NCBI GenBank assembly: GCA_964496575.1
Contig: CAZCAC010000003.1
Coordinates: 87,673-151,672 of the forward strand
Direction of reading: 5' to 3'
DNA length: 64,000 nt
Source: CAZCAC01 sp964496575
Lineage (GTDB): Bacteria > Planctomycetota > UBA1135 > GCA-002686595
Shown here: positions 27,898-36,520 of the stretch, in pieces
Layout: every line of letters starts with the position of its first letter
Position numbering within the stretch: the stretch's first letter is position 1
Notes under the pieces: generated by a model
The model's database searches: none
Told to the model about the DNA's origin: nothing
Seen by the model: the letters and a program-made list of their open reading frames with translations, nothing else
Made by a program: the position numbers and the translations under genes

Positions 27898-30800
27898 TTG
27901 ACCCACGATTCCGCACAGGACCCCCCGGGCCCGCCGCCTCCTCACCCCGAGGCGATCGAGGCCTTCTGCGACTACCTGAACCTCCTCGAGGTCGGGGAGG
28001 AGGTCGACTGGGAGGCCTACTGCGGCGACCGGCCCGACCACGCCGGGGAGCTCCGGCAGCTGCTCGCCGAGTACGAGCGGGTCACCGCCATCCTCGACCG
28101 TCTAGCCCCCGCCGCCTCCTTCTCGGCGCGGCTGCGAGCGCACTACGGGGACAGCGTCGACCCGGGGATCTCCCTCGACGGCGATGAACCGCGCGAATCG
28201 ACGACCACCCGCAAGGGCACCACCACCGCCGGCACCGGGCGCGTGCTCTCCCGCCTCAGCGCGCAGAGCCCCGAGAGCGCTCGCTACGAGGCGAAGCGAG
28301 AGATCGCCCGCGGCGGCATGGGCGCGATCCTCGAGGTGTGGGACGGCGAGCTGCGCCGGACCCTGGCGATGAAGGTGGTGCTGACCTCGCGCCAGCCCAG
28401 CTCCGACGACAGCGACAGCGAGGGGATCATCGAGCGGCGCCTCTCCCGCTTCCTCGAGGAAGCCCAGATCACCGGTCAGCTCGACCACCCCGGCATAGTC
28501 CCGGTGCACGACATCGGCCTCGACGATCAGGGGCGCGTCTACTTCACCATGCAGCTGATCGACGGGCTCGACCTGCGCCGGGTCTTCGAGCTCGCCCGGC
28601 TGCAGAAGGACGGCTGGACCGAGAAACGCGTCGTCTCGGTGCTGATCCGCGTCTGCGAGGCGATGGCCTTCGCTCACTCCAAGGGGGTCGTGCACCGCGA
28701 CCTCAAGCCCGCCAACATCATGGTCGGTCGCTTCGGCGAAGCGTACGTCATGGACTGGGGGCTGGCCAAGGTGCTCGGGCGCGAGGATGTCCACGACATC
28801 CGCATCGCCGAGGAGAAGAAGGACGAGGAGAGCCGGCGCGTCAAGACCGACCGCAGCGACAGTGACACCGGGACCGACGCCGCCCTGAAGACGATGGACG
28901 GCGACGTCGTCGGCACCCCCGCGTACATGGCGCCGGAGCAGGCGCGCGGCCGGCTCGAGGAGATCAGCATCCAGTCGGACGTCTACTCGATGGGTGCGAT
29001 GCTGTACCACCTCCTCTCCGGGCACATGCCCTACGAGCCGCTCGGCGAGAAGGTCCCCGCGCACACCATCCTCGAGGCGGTGCGCAACGCGCCGCCCTGG
29101 CCGCTCCAGCAGCTGAACCCCGACGTCGACAGCGAGCTGGCGGCGATCTGCGAGAAGTCGATGAGCCGCGAGGCGCCGCAGCGCTACGGGGACATGATGG
29201 CCCTGGCGGGCGACCTCACCGCCTGGGTCGAGGGGCGCGGGGTCGGCGCCTACACCACCGGGGTGCTCTACGAGACGCGCAAGTGGATCGCACGCAACAA
29301 GACCGCCTCGGCCGCCCTCGGGGCTCTCCTCGGCCTGATCCTGCTCAGCATCTCGCTCTTCATCTGGCAGCAGCAGCGGAACCTCGGCAAGGTCGAGGAG
29401 AAGTCGAGCGAGCTGGAGATCGCACTCGGCGAGGTCTCGAAGGCGCAGGAGGAGGCCCTCGCCAACTTCGAAGCGGCGCAGCGCAGCGAGAAGGAGAAGG
29501 AGGCGGAGGCGGATCGCGCCCTGCGCGAGAGCGAGAAGGCCCGGGAAGCGGCCGACCGCGCCGCCAAGCTGACGGCGGAAGCCACCGAGCAGACCCAGCT
29601 CGCCCTCGCCGCCGCGTACCGCCTCAGCGTGACCGCCGCGTCCTACAGCCTTCGCCTCGACGACGTGCCCGAGGCGAAGAAGAACCTCTCCGACTGCGCC
29701 GTCGACCTGCGGGGGTGGGAGTGGCGGCACCTCCACCTCTCCGCCGAGGGCAGCCTCGGGGACTCGGTAGTCCAGGGCAAGGGCGTCACCGACCTGGCGG
29801 TCACGGCGGACGGCGACACGCTGCTGACCTACGGCTTCGGCCTGCCGCTGCGGCTGTGGTCGGTCTCGGAGCGACGGATGATCAAGGGCTTCACCGGCCC
29901 GGGAGTCCTCGACTTCCAGAAGGGCAGCCGGCTCGAGCACCTGCGCTGTGCGCTCAGCCCCGACGGCTCGCTGCTCCTGATGACCTACGTCCTGGACAAC
30001 AGCCTGCGAGTCTTCGGTCGAAACGGCGTGAAGCAGTACGACTTCGAAGAACACACCGCGCCGATCCGCCAAGCCCAGTTCAGCCAGGACGGCATGAAGA
30101 TCGTGACCGCTTCGGATGACGGTCGCGCTCTGCTCTTCGACACGACGACCTCGCGCATCGAGAGCGAGCTGATCGGTCACCAGGGAGCGGTGACCTGCGT
30201 GGCGCTCGACCGGAACCGGACGAGGGTCGCCACCGGCGGGGAGGACCGGACGGTCCGGATCTGGAACGCGGCGACCGGCGAGGAGATGCGAGTGCTCGAC
30301 GCCCACCACACCGCGCCGCTGAGCGCGATCGACTGGTCGGAGGATGGCGAGCTTCTGGTCACCGCCTCGCTGGACGATACGCTGGCGGTGTGGCGCGCCT
30401 CCGACGGGGCCTTGCAGGCGGTGATGCACGGGCACCTCGGTCCGATTCGCGACGCCGTCTTCGGGCGAGGCGGGGAGTTCGTCTTCTCCGCCAGCGACGA
30501 CCTGACCGTGAGGATGTGGGACACGGCCACCGGTCGCGAGCGGCGGGTCTTCCGCGGACACGACAAGGCGGTTCGCTCGGTGGTGCGTCTCGGCGCCGAG
30601 AACCGCATCGCTTCCGCCTCCCTCGACGGCACGGTGAGGATCTGGGACGGCGACTGGGACCCGGCGGTCACCGTGATCGAGGAGGACCGGAGCTTCTCGC
30701 ACGTCTCCTTCTCCGGCGATGGAGCCGTTCTCGCCGCGACGCCGGACCAGGGGCGTTGCGCCATGATCGACACCGACTCGGGAGTCGTCGAGGGCCTGAT

Positions 30801-31773
30801 CGGGGAGAGGGCACCCGTCGATCGACAGCGTTACCAGGCCTCCTGTGCCAGCGCCGACGATCGCTTCCTGGCGCTCTCTACCGCCCAGAACGTCGTCGAG
30901 ATCTGGAGCCGTTCGACGGGAGAGCGCCTGCGGATCCTCCGGGGGTTTCCCCGCGACATCGTCCACCTCGACTTCGACGCCGGGGGACGCACCATCGCGA
31001 TGGCGGGGGCGGGAAGACAAGCCCACGTCGAGGAGCTCGACCGGGAGGACTCCCGGTCGTCGATCGACCTTCCCCACAGCGTCGCCGCGCTGGCGCTCAG
31101 CCCCGACGGTTCGATCCTGGCGACCGCCGGCAAGGACGAGAGCCTGCGGCTCTGGAATGCGCGGACCCTCGAGCCCGGGCCCGCCAAGCGCGAGATCCAC
31201 CGGTATCCGATCAACGACCTCGAGTTCAGTACCGATGGCCGGCTGCTGGCGACCGGTTCCAGCGACGGCAGCGCGCGCATCTTCCTCGTCGAGGAGCTCG
31301 AGCCACTGCTCTCCTGCGAAAGGTCCCAGGAGACGATCCTGTGCGTCGCGTTCAGTCCGACGGAGGACCGTCTCGTCACCGGCGGGAAGGACGGCACCCT
31401 GCGGCTGTGGAGCACCCGGAGTGGCGAGGTGATGCTGAGCCTGCTCGGGCATGCGGGGGAGGTGCGCGACGTCGCCTTCAGCCCGGATGGGGGCCGGATC
31501 GCCTCCTGCGGGGCCGACTCGGGCGTGCGCATCTGGGAGACGCTCCGCGCGGAGGAACGCTACGGGCGGCGCTCGCAGAAGTACGCCGCGCACCGGATCG
31601 CCCAGAAGCTGGTCGAGGATCTCTACGGCGATCTGCACTCGACCGAGCTGGTCGAGACCGCCCTCACCGACGACGCCGGGCTCGACCCCGGGCTGCGCGA
31701 CCAGGCGCTGACCGAGCTGGGGCGGATGATCGACCGCGGGGATCTCGAGCGGCCCGGCGGCGATGGGCGCTGA
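27898..31773 (+). CDS. transmembrane Ser/Thr protein kinase with C-terminal WD40 repeats
   Basis: 1291 residues from a TTG (MTHDSAQDPPG). Order: an acidic N-terminal region of the kind seen on planctomycete kinases, then a Pkn2-type kinase domain from ~125 to ~450. The kinase has A-R-G-G-M-G-A, A-M-K, H-R-D-L-K-P-A-N near 266, D-W-G-L-A-K near 284 (DWG for DFG) and G-T-P-A-Y-M-A-P-E. A single membrane helix follows at ~470-490, then a charged coiled coil (~500-570). At least 12 WD40 repeats (~620-1235) follow, with G-H...V...A-F-S-x-D-G...S-G...D-x-(T)-(V/L)-R-(I/L)-W. It probably signals across the membrane with the propeller as scaffold. The next gene overlaps it by 11 bases. Confidence 0.93.
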   Translation: MTHDSAQDPPGPPPPHPEAIEAFCDYLNLLEVGEEVDWEAYCGDRPDHAGELRQLLAEYERVTAILDRLAPAASFSARLRAHYGDSVDPGISLDGDEPRESTTTRKGTTTAGTGRVLSRLSAQSPESARYEAKREIARGGMGAILEVWDGELRRTLAMKVVLTSRQPSSDDSDSEGIIERRLSRFLEEAQITGQLDHPGIVPVHDIGLDDQGRVYFTMQLIDGLDLRRVFELARLQKDGWTEKRVVSVLIRVCEAMAFAHSKGVVHRDLKPANIMVGRFGEAYVMDWGLAKVLGREDVHDIRIAEEKKDEESRRVKTDRSDSDTGTDAALKTMDGDVVGTPAYMAPEQARGRLEEISIQSDVYSMGAMLYHLLSGHMPYEPLGEKVPAHTILEAVRNAPPWPLQQLNPDVDSELAAICEKSMSREAPQRYGDMMALAGDLTAWVEGRGVGAYTTGVLYETRKWIARNKTASAALGALLGLILLSISLFIWQQQRNLGKVEEKSSELEIALGEVSKAQEEALANFEAAQRSEKEKEAEADRALRESEKAREAADRAAKLTAEATEQTQLALAAAYRLSVTAASYSLRLDDVPEAKKNLSDCAVDLRGWEWRHLHLSAEGSLGDSVVQGKGVTDLAVTADGDTLLTYGFGLPLRLWSVSERRMIKGFTGPGVLDFQKGSRLEHLRCALSPDGSLLLMTYVLDNSLRVFGRNGVKQYDFEEHTAPIRQAQFSQDGMKIVTASDDGRALLFDTTTSRIESELIGHQGAVTCVALDRNRTRVATGGEDRTVRIWNAATGEEMRVLDAHHTAPLSAIDWSEDGELLVTASLDDTLAVWRASDGALQAVMHGHLGPIRDAVFGRGGEFVFSASDDLTVRMWDTATGRERRVFRGHDKAVRSVVRLGAENRIASASLDGTVRIWDGDWDPAVTVIEEDRSFSHVSFSGDGAVLAATPDQGRCAMIDTDSGVVEGLIGERAPVDRQRYQASCASADDRFLALSTAQNVVEIWSRSTGERLRILRGFPRDIVHLDFDAGGRTIAMAGAGRQAHVEELDREDSRSSIDLPHSVAALALSPDGSILATAGKDESLRLWNARTLEPGPAKREIHRYPINDLEFSTDGRLLATGSSDGSARIFLVEELEPLLSCERSQETILCVAFSPTEDRLVTGGKDGTLRLWSTRSGEVMLSLLGHAGEVRDVAFSPDGGRIASCGADSGVRIWETLRAEERYGRRSQKYAAHRIAQKLVEDLYGDLHSTELVETALTDDAGLDPGLRDQALTELGRMIDRGDLERPGGDGR

Positions 31774-32671
31774 GGATCCGAGCACCGGCGGCGGGGAGTG
31801 GCAGCCGAGGGTGACGGCGGACGGCAGCCTGACCCTGGTCCACCCCGGCCACGGCGAAGCGTGTCACTCCGACGCCGGGGCCTGGCTCGAGGCGTGGGAG
31901 CGCTACGTGCTCGCCGCGCGCGTGCCGGAGTCGCTGCGGGCCCGGCGCGCCGGGGCGCGCGCCCTGCGCTTGCTCGACGTCGGCACCGCGGTGGGCTGGA
32001 ACATCGCCGCCCTGCGCGTCGCGCGGGAGTCCCACGCCCCGGGAGCGCCTCTCGAGGTGACCACCCTGGAGATCGACCGGGGGGTGATCGACGCGGCGCT
32101 CGCGACCTTCGGGGAGAGAGACGCGGGCGCGCACGCCGAGCCGCTGCGCGAGGTCCACGCCGCGCTCCGGCTCGCCCTGGAGCGGGGGAACGCCGAGCCG
32201 GTGCCGCTGGGGCGGAGGGATACGCTGCGCCTGTGCCTCGGGGACGCCCGGACGACCCTGCCCGCCCTGGATCCCTCCTCCCGCTACGACGTGGTCTTCC
32301 TCGATCCCTTCTCTCCGGGGGTCGACCCGGCCCTCTGGGAGCCGGGCTTCCTGTCCGAGGTCGCCGCGCGCATGGCCCCGGGGAGCTGGCTCTCCACCTA
32401 CAGCGCCGCGACCGCGGTGCGCGTCGCCCTGCTCGCGGCCGGGCTGCGCGTGGGGCCGGGACCCCGCGTGGGGCGAAAGGCGGAGGGGACCGTGGCCACG
32501 CCCGACGGGGAGCCGCCGCCCTTCGAGCCCCGCGTCGCCCGCCGGATCGCCCGGCGCGGGGAGGAGCTACGGCCGTCGGGGGGATCCGTAGCGCCGCAAA
32601 CGGGTGAAACGGAGGCGAACGACAGAAAAAGGGGCCCGCGCCGGGATCGATCGGAGACCGGCTTGGCCTAG
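31763..32671 (+). CDS. MnmC-like (DUF752-type) SAM-dependent methyltransferase
   Basis: 302 residues; its ATG lies 11 bases inside the kinase gene. The start (V-T-A-D-G-S-L-T-L-V-H-P-G-H-G-E-A-C-H-S) resembles the first strands of MnmC methyltransferase domains. L-L-D-V-G-T-A-V-G-W-N is the SAM loop. Y-D-V-V-F-L-D-P-F-S-P-G-V-D-P-x-L-W and P-R-V-G-R-K-A-E-G follow the family pattern (FLDGFAPxxxPxxW; GxGRKRE). MnmC's FAD oxidase half is missing, as in stand-alone homologs. It may methylate the tRNA wobble uridine side chain. The last ~40 residues are non-conserved. Confidence 0.75.
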   Translation: MGAEDPSTGGGEWQPRVTADGSLTLVHPGHGEACHSDAGAWLEAWERYVLAARVPESLRARRAGARALRLLDVGTAVGWNIAALRVARESHAPGAPLEVTTLEIDRGVIDAALATFGERDAGAHAEPLREVHAALRLALERGNAEPVPLGRRDTLRLCLGDARTTLPALDPSSRYDVVFLDPFSPGVDPALWEPGFLSEVAARMAPGSWLSTYSAATAVRVALLAAGLRVGPGPRVGRKAEGTVATPDGEPPPFEPRVARRIARRGEELRPSGGSVAPQTGETEANDRKRGPRRDRSETGLA

Positions 32672-32774
32672 AATGTTCCGGTTCGCCGCGGGTCGACCCG
32701 AGCCGCGGCGAGGCCTCATCTCCTCCGACCCGACCTCATTTCCGCTCTCCTCGACGAGGGCCAAGGTGCAATCG

Positions 32775-32993
32775 ATGCTGTTCCTGGCGTTTCCCGGGCT
32801 CGCCGAGCTCTGGCCGATCCTCGTGGTGGTGCTCGTGCTCTTCGGAGCCAAGAAGCTCCCCGAGCTGGCCCGGGCGATGGGGTCGAGCGTCAACCAGTTC
32901 AAGAAGGGGCTCTCCGATGAGAACGCCAAGCCCGAGGAGCTGACCGAAGGCGGCTCCGGTGACGGGGAGAAGCCGGAGGAATCGACCTCCTGA
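32775..32993 (+). CDS. tatA: Sec-independent protein translocase protein TatA
   Basis: 72 residues from the ATG at 32775, with AAGGTG seven bases upstream. One membrane helix (~8-22) is followed by F-G-A-K-K-L-P-E-L-A-R-A-M-G-S-S, the TatA/B hinge and amphipathic helix. The tail is short, acidic and polar. TatA forms the pore ring of the twin-arginine pathway. The frame continues upstream, but that part has no TatA resemblance. No tatC is in the window. Confidence 0.9.
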   Translation: MLFLAFPGLAELWPILVVVLVLFGAKKLPELARAMGSSVNQFKKGLSDENAKPEELTEGGSGDGEKPEESTS

Positions 32994-33009
32994 GGGAGCT
33001 CGATCCTCG

Positions 33010-33711
33010 GTGATCGGCGTACTCCGCACGCTCCAGTTGGTCGGTTCCGGTCCGGACGCCTCCGGGAATCGTGCTGATTCCCCCTCGCGCGCGACCCTCG
33101 CCGTCGCCGGGGTGGTGGTGTGCGGCGGGCGCAGCGCGCGGATGGGTTCGGACAAGGCGCGGCTCTTGCTCGACGGGCGCAGTCTCCTGGAGCGCGTCGT
33201 CGCGGAGGTGCGCGAGGTGGTGCCCGAGGTGGTCCTCGCCTGCGGACCGCGGGAGCGCTACGGCGAGCTCGGCCTACCCCTGGCCCTGGACGAGTGGCCG
33301 GACGGCGGTCCGCTCGCCGGCATCGTCGCCGGGATGGAGGCGGTCGCCGCGGATCGGATCCTGGTCGTGGCCTGTGATATGCCCCGCGTCGCCGGCGCGC
33401 TGTTCGAGACGTTGATCGATCGCGCGACTCGCGAGGCGCTCGACGTCTGCTTCTTCGAGAGCGAGCGCGGCGTCGAACCGCTCTGCGCGGTCTACGGCCG
33501 CCGTTGCCTCGAGCCGATGCGGCGCGCGCTCTCGGCCGGGAGGCGGCGAGTGCGCGCGTTCCACGAGGAGGGGGGCGAGCTCTCGGTCGGGTACGTGCGC
33601 TCCACGGAGCTGCCCGCCGAGCTGCGAGGTCGCGACGTCGCGGTCAACCTGAACACCCCGGAGGAGCTGGCCCGCGAGACGGGCCGCAGGCGAAGGGAGG
33701 AGCTGAGTTGA
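33010..33711 (+). CDS. mobA: molybdenum cofactor guanylyltransferase (MobA-like)
   Basis: About 233 residues from a GTG at 33010, 17 bases after tatA. The nucleotide-binding signature V-V-V-C-G-G-R-S-A-R-M-G-S-D-K-A-R-L lies near residue 36, and V-A-C-D-M-P marks the metal-binding Asp. P-L-C-A-V-Y and V-N-L-N-T-P-E-E-L near the end are family-typical. It transfers GMP from GTP to molybdopterin. Proximity to tatA makes sense because many molybdoenzymes are exported by Tat. The first ~30 residues are not conserved, so a later start is possible. Its stop overlaps the next start. Confidence 0.85.
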   Translation: MIGVLRTLQLVGSGPDASGNRADSPSRATLAVAGVVVCGGRSARMGSDKARLLLDGRSLLERVVAEVREVVPEVVLACGPRERYGELGLPLALDEWPDGGPLAGIVAGMEAVAADRILVVACDMPRVAGALFETLIDRATREALDVCFFESERGVEPLCAVYGRRCLEPMRRALSAGRRRVRAFHEEGGELSVGYVRSTELPAELRGRDVAVNLNTPEELARETGRRRREELS

Positions 33712-34694
33712 GCCCCATGGATACGCGGCTGGTCCGCCTGATCGAACCGGTCACGGCCGAGCTCGAGACGATGCGCGAGGTGATCGCCTCGCAGCTCGTC
33801 GAGGAGAGCGAGGCGGTGGGGGACATGACCGCCCACCTCTCGCGCTTCAGCGGCAAGCAGCTGCGGGGTACGCTCGTCCTCCTGGTCGGTCGCGCGCTCG
33901 ACCGGCTCTCCCCCGAGCACCCGACGGTCGCCGCCATCGTCGAGATGATCCACCTGGCGACGCTGGTCCACGACGACGTCCTCGACGGCGCGACGATCCG
34001 GCGCCGGGTAGCTTGTGTGAACGAGCGCTGGGACAACCAGGTCGCGGTGCTCCTCGGCGACTTCCTCTACGCCCGTGCCTTCGGGCTCTCGACGCAGCTC
34101 TCCTCCCGCTTCTGCAGCCGGCTCCTGGCCGACACCACCCGGCACGTGTGCGTCGGGGAGATCGAGCAGAGCCAGAGCCGCTACGCCTTCGAGATGCCCC
34201 AGGAACGCTACGAGCAGATCGCCGGGGCGAAGACCGCGAGGCTCTACTCCGCCGCCTGCGAGCTGGGCGCCGCCTACCCCGAGGGGACCGGCGCGGCGGG
34301 CGAGTCGATGCGAGCCTTCGGCTGGGAGCTCGGCCTCGCGTTCCAGATCATCGACGACTGCCTGGACGTCGTCGGTGAGGAGGCGGTGGTCGGGAAGAGC
34401 GTCGGCAACGACGTCGAGGATGGAAAGGTCACGCTCTCCGTGCTCTTCACGTACTCGCGGGCAGACGAGGCGACCCGCGCTTTGATTCGCGACATCTACA
34501 CCACTCCCGGCCTGGGCCGACGCGCCGCGCGCCTGCGCAAGGCGGTCGACCTCGGACCCGGACTGGAGTACGCCCGGGCGCGGGCGGAAGAGCTGGTCGC
34601 GACGGCACTTTCACGATTGAAGGAGCTCCCCGATTCACCCTCGAGGCGAAACCTCGAGGAGCTCGGGGGGTTCGTCCTCGCCCGCAAGTGGTAG
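33708..34694 (+). CDS. polyprenyl (trans-prenyl) diphosphate synthase
   Basis: 328 residues from a TTG overlapping the mobA stop, with GGGAGG seven bases upstream; an ATG three codons later is an alternative. The first Asp-rich motif is L-V-H-D-D-V-L-D-G-A-T-I-R-R near residue 85 and the second is F-Q-I-I-D-D-C-L-D-V near residue 210. G-K-Q-L-R-G-T-L-V-L-L comes first and G-K-S-V-G-N-D-V-E-D-G-K-V-T-L follows the second motif. It condenses isopentenyl diphosphate units to make a quinone side chain or other long prenyl diphosphate. The chain length cannot be told from the sequence. Octaprenyl synthase (IspB-like) is the nearest type. Confidence 0.9.
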   Translation: MSPMDTRLVRLIEPVTAELETMREVIASQLVEESEAVGDMTAHLSRFSGKQLRGTLVLLVGRALDRLSPEHPTVAAIVEMIHLATLVHDDVLDGATIRRRVACVNERWDNQVAVLLGDFLYARAFGLSTQLSSRFCSRLLADTTRHVCVGEIEQSQSRYAFEMPQERYEQIAGAKTARLYSAACELGAAYPEGTGAAGESMRAFGWELGLAFQIIDDCLDVVGEEAVVGKSVGNDVEDGKVTLSVLFTYSRADEATRALIRDIYTTPGLGRRAARLRKAVDLGPGLEYARARAEELVATALSRLKELPDSPSRRNLEELGGFVLARKW

Positions 34695-34718
34695 TCACTA
34701 CGGAATGACGCAGGAAAC

Positions 34719-35333
34719 ATGATGATCGATCGCTCAATCTTGCGGGCCGGGGCCATCCCCCTCGGCGCGCTGCTCTTCCTCCTCGGCGGCTGCGGCCCGG
34801 GGGGCTCGGTGGAGATCGCGACGAAGCGCCCACGGATCGGCTCCGACCCGGTTCGCGCCGGCGCGAGCGCCGCGATGCGCTTCGGAGGCGAGATGCCGCA
34901 GGCCGAGGCCCCGTTCCGCTTCACCCTGCCGGAAGGGTGGAAGGACGAGGGCCCGGCGGGGATGCGGAAGGTGAACCTCTCCACCGGTGCCGACACCCAG
35001 TGCTACCTGATCACGCTCCCCGGCGAAGGGGGCGGCCTCGTCGAGAACCTCAACCGCTGGCGTAACGAGGTCGGGCTCGCGCCGATCCGCGCCGAGGAAG
35101 CGGCCGCCCTGCCCAGGATCGAGCTCCTCGGTGAAGCCTGCCCGCTGCTCGACGTGTCCGGCGACTACCAGGGCATGGGCGGCAGCGCGGGGTCGGACCG
35201 GACCCTGCTCGGCACCGTCCTGATCCGCCCGACGGAGAGCCTGTTCATCAAGATGGTCGGACCGAGCGAGGAAGTGCTGGCCCATCGGGATGCCTTCGTC
35301 GCTTTTGTCGAATCCCTGGAGGAGGCCCCGTGA
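34719..35333 (+). CDS. lipoprotein of unknown function preceding cytochrome c maturation genes
   Basis: 204 residues with a lipoprotein signal (L-L-F-L-L-G-G-C, Cys near residue 25). The mature part has F-R-F-T-L-P-E-G-W near residue 68, I-K-M-V-G-P near the end and a final F-V-E-S-L-E-E-A. I recall such 'T-x-P-x-G-W ... K-x-x-G' patterns in planctomycete lipoproteins located next to cytochrome c maturation genes. Its stop overlaps the resB start by four bases, so it is probably translated with it. The exact role is unknown. Confidence 0.75.
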   Translation: MMIDRSILRAGAIPLGALLFLLGGCGPGGSVEIATKRPRIGSDPVRAGASAAMRFGGEMPQAEAPFRFTLPEGWKDEGPAGMRKVNLSTGADTQCYLITLPGEGGGLVENLNRWRNEVGLAPIRAEEAAALPRIELLGEACPLLDVSGDYQGMGGSAGSDRTLLGTVLIRPTESLFIKMVGPSEEVLAHRDAFVAFVESLEEAP

Positions 35334-36520
35334 GCTCCGAACGTGGTTGCTGCCGGCGCTTCTGGGAGCTGCTCGGGTCACTCGGCCTGTGCTGCGTCCT
35401 GCTGCTCTGCCTGTTCGTGCTGACCGTGCAGGGGACGCTCTACCAGGTCGATCACGGCCTCTTCGCGGCGAAGGAACGCTTCTTCGCCTCGTGGTTCATC
35501 TGGGTCGACGTCGGCGGGGTGGGCCTGCCCGTCTTCCCCGGCGGAATCACCTGCATGGGGCTGACCGCGATCAACCTGATCGTCGGCGGCATTCTCCGGC
35601 TGCGCTGGGGCTGGCGGGTGATCGGGGTCTTCATCACTCACCTCGGGGTGGTGTTCATGCTGGTGGCCGGCCTGGTCACGCACTACTTCGCCTCCGAGGG
35701 GCAGCTCAAGCTGCACGAAGGGGAGCAGGCCGACTACTTCATCGACGCGCAGCGCTGGGAGGTCGCGATCTGGGACACCGGCCTCACCGGCGACGGCACC
35801 GAGCACGTGATCGAACAGGAGCTGTTCGAAGACCTCCTCGGCGAGGGGGAGCGGACGTACACGTCGGACGACCTGCCCTTCGACCTGGTTCTCTCCGGGT
35901 ACGTGCCGAACTGCAACGCGCTGCCGAAAGGGCCGATGTGGGAGGCCGCGGGCCCCGTCATCGACGGCTACGGGTTGCAGGCCCTGGCGGTGGACACGGA
36001 GATCGAACGCAACTTCGCCGGGATCCACGCGCGGGCGAACGGCACCGGTGAGGCGGAGGTCCAGGGACTCCTCTGGGGCGGCACGCTCCTGCCGTGGACG
36101 GTCGAGGCCGGGGGGCGGACCTGGGCGGTGAAGCTGCGCCACGCGCGGCACGCGATGCCCTTCACCATCCGGCTGGACGAGTTCCAGATGGAAGAGTACC
36201 CCGGGACCGGCATGGCCAAGGCGTACCGCAGCTACGTCACGCGTCTCGACGGGGAGCTCTCGGAGCGGTCGCTGATCGAGATGAACGAGCCGCTCCGGGA
36301 GGGCGGCCTGGTCTTCTTCCAGTCCTCCTGGGGACCGGCCCGAGGGCCGGCCGGCCCGTACTCGGTGTTGAGCGTGGTGCGCAACCCCTCGGACATCTGG
36401 CCCGAGATCGCCATGTGGGTGATCCTGCTCGGCATGCTGCTGGCCTTCGGGGTCCGGCTGGGGAGGTACGTCGTCTGGTTGAGTCGGCAGCTGGTCGTTT
36501 CCAAGGGAGGTGTGTCGTGA
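35330..36520 (+). CDS. resB: ResB-like cytochrome c biogenesis protein (System II)
   Basis: 396 residues; the start overlaps the lipoprotein stop. Early residues W-E-L-L-G-S-L-G-L-C-C-V-L-L-L-C-L and later segments give three N-terminal membrane helices (~15-110). A large periplasmic domain (~125-350) and a last helix near residue 370 follow. R-E-G-G-L-V-F-F-Q-S-S-W just before the last helix is typical of ResB/Ccs1. With CcsA it forms the haem-delivering synthetase of cytochrome c System II. The protein is shorter than most ResB proteins. The next gene begins inside its stop (ATGA). Confidence 0.85.
   Translation: MSSERGCCRRFWELLGSLGLCCVLLLCLFVLTVQGTLYQVDHGLFAAKERFFASWFIWVDVGGVGLPVFPGGITCMGLTAINLIVGGILRLRWGWRVIGVFITHLGVVFMLVAGLVTHYFASEGQLKLHEGEQADYFIDAQRWEVAIWDTGLTGDGTEHVIEQELFEDLLGEGERTYTSDDLPFDLVLSGYVPNCNALPKGPMWEAAGPVIDGYGLQALAVDTEIERNFAGIHARANGTGEAEVQGLLWGGTLLPWTVEAGGRTWAVKLRHARHAMPFTIRLDEFQMEEYPGTGMAKAYRSYVTRLDGELSERSLIEMNEPLREGGLVFFQSSWGPARGPAGPYSVLSVVRNPSDIWPEIAMWVILLGMLLAFGVRLGRYVVWLSRQLVVSKGGVS

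Noticed and set aside
28102..31785. 1227-codon open frame on the minus strand
   Set aside because: It is the exact antisense of the kinase-WD40 gene; its translation has no domain and reflects high third-position GC.
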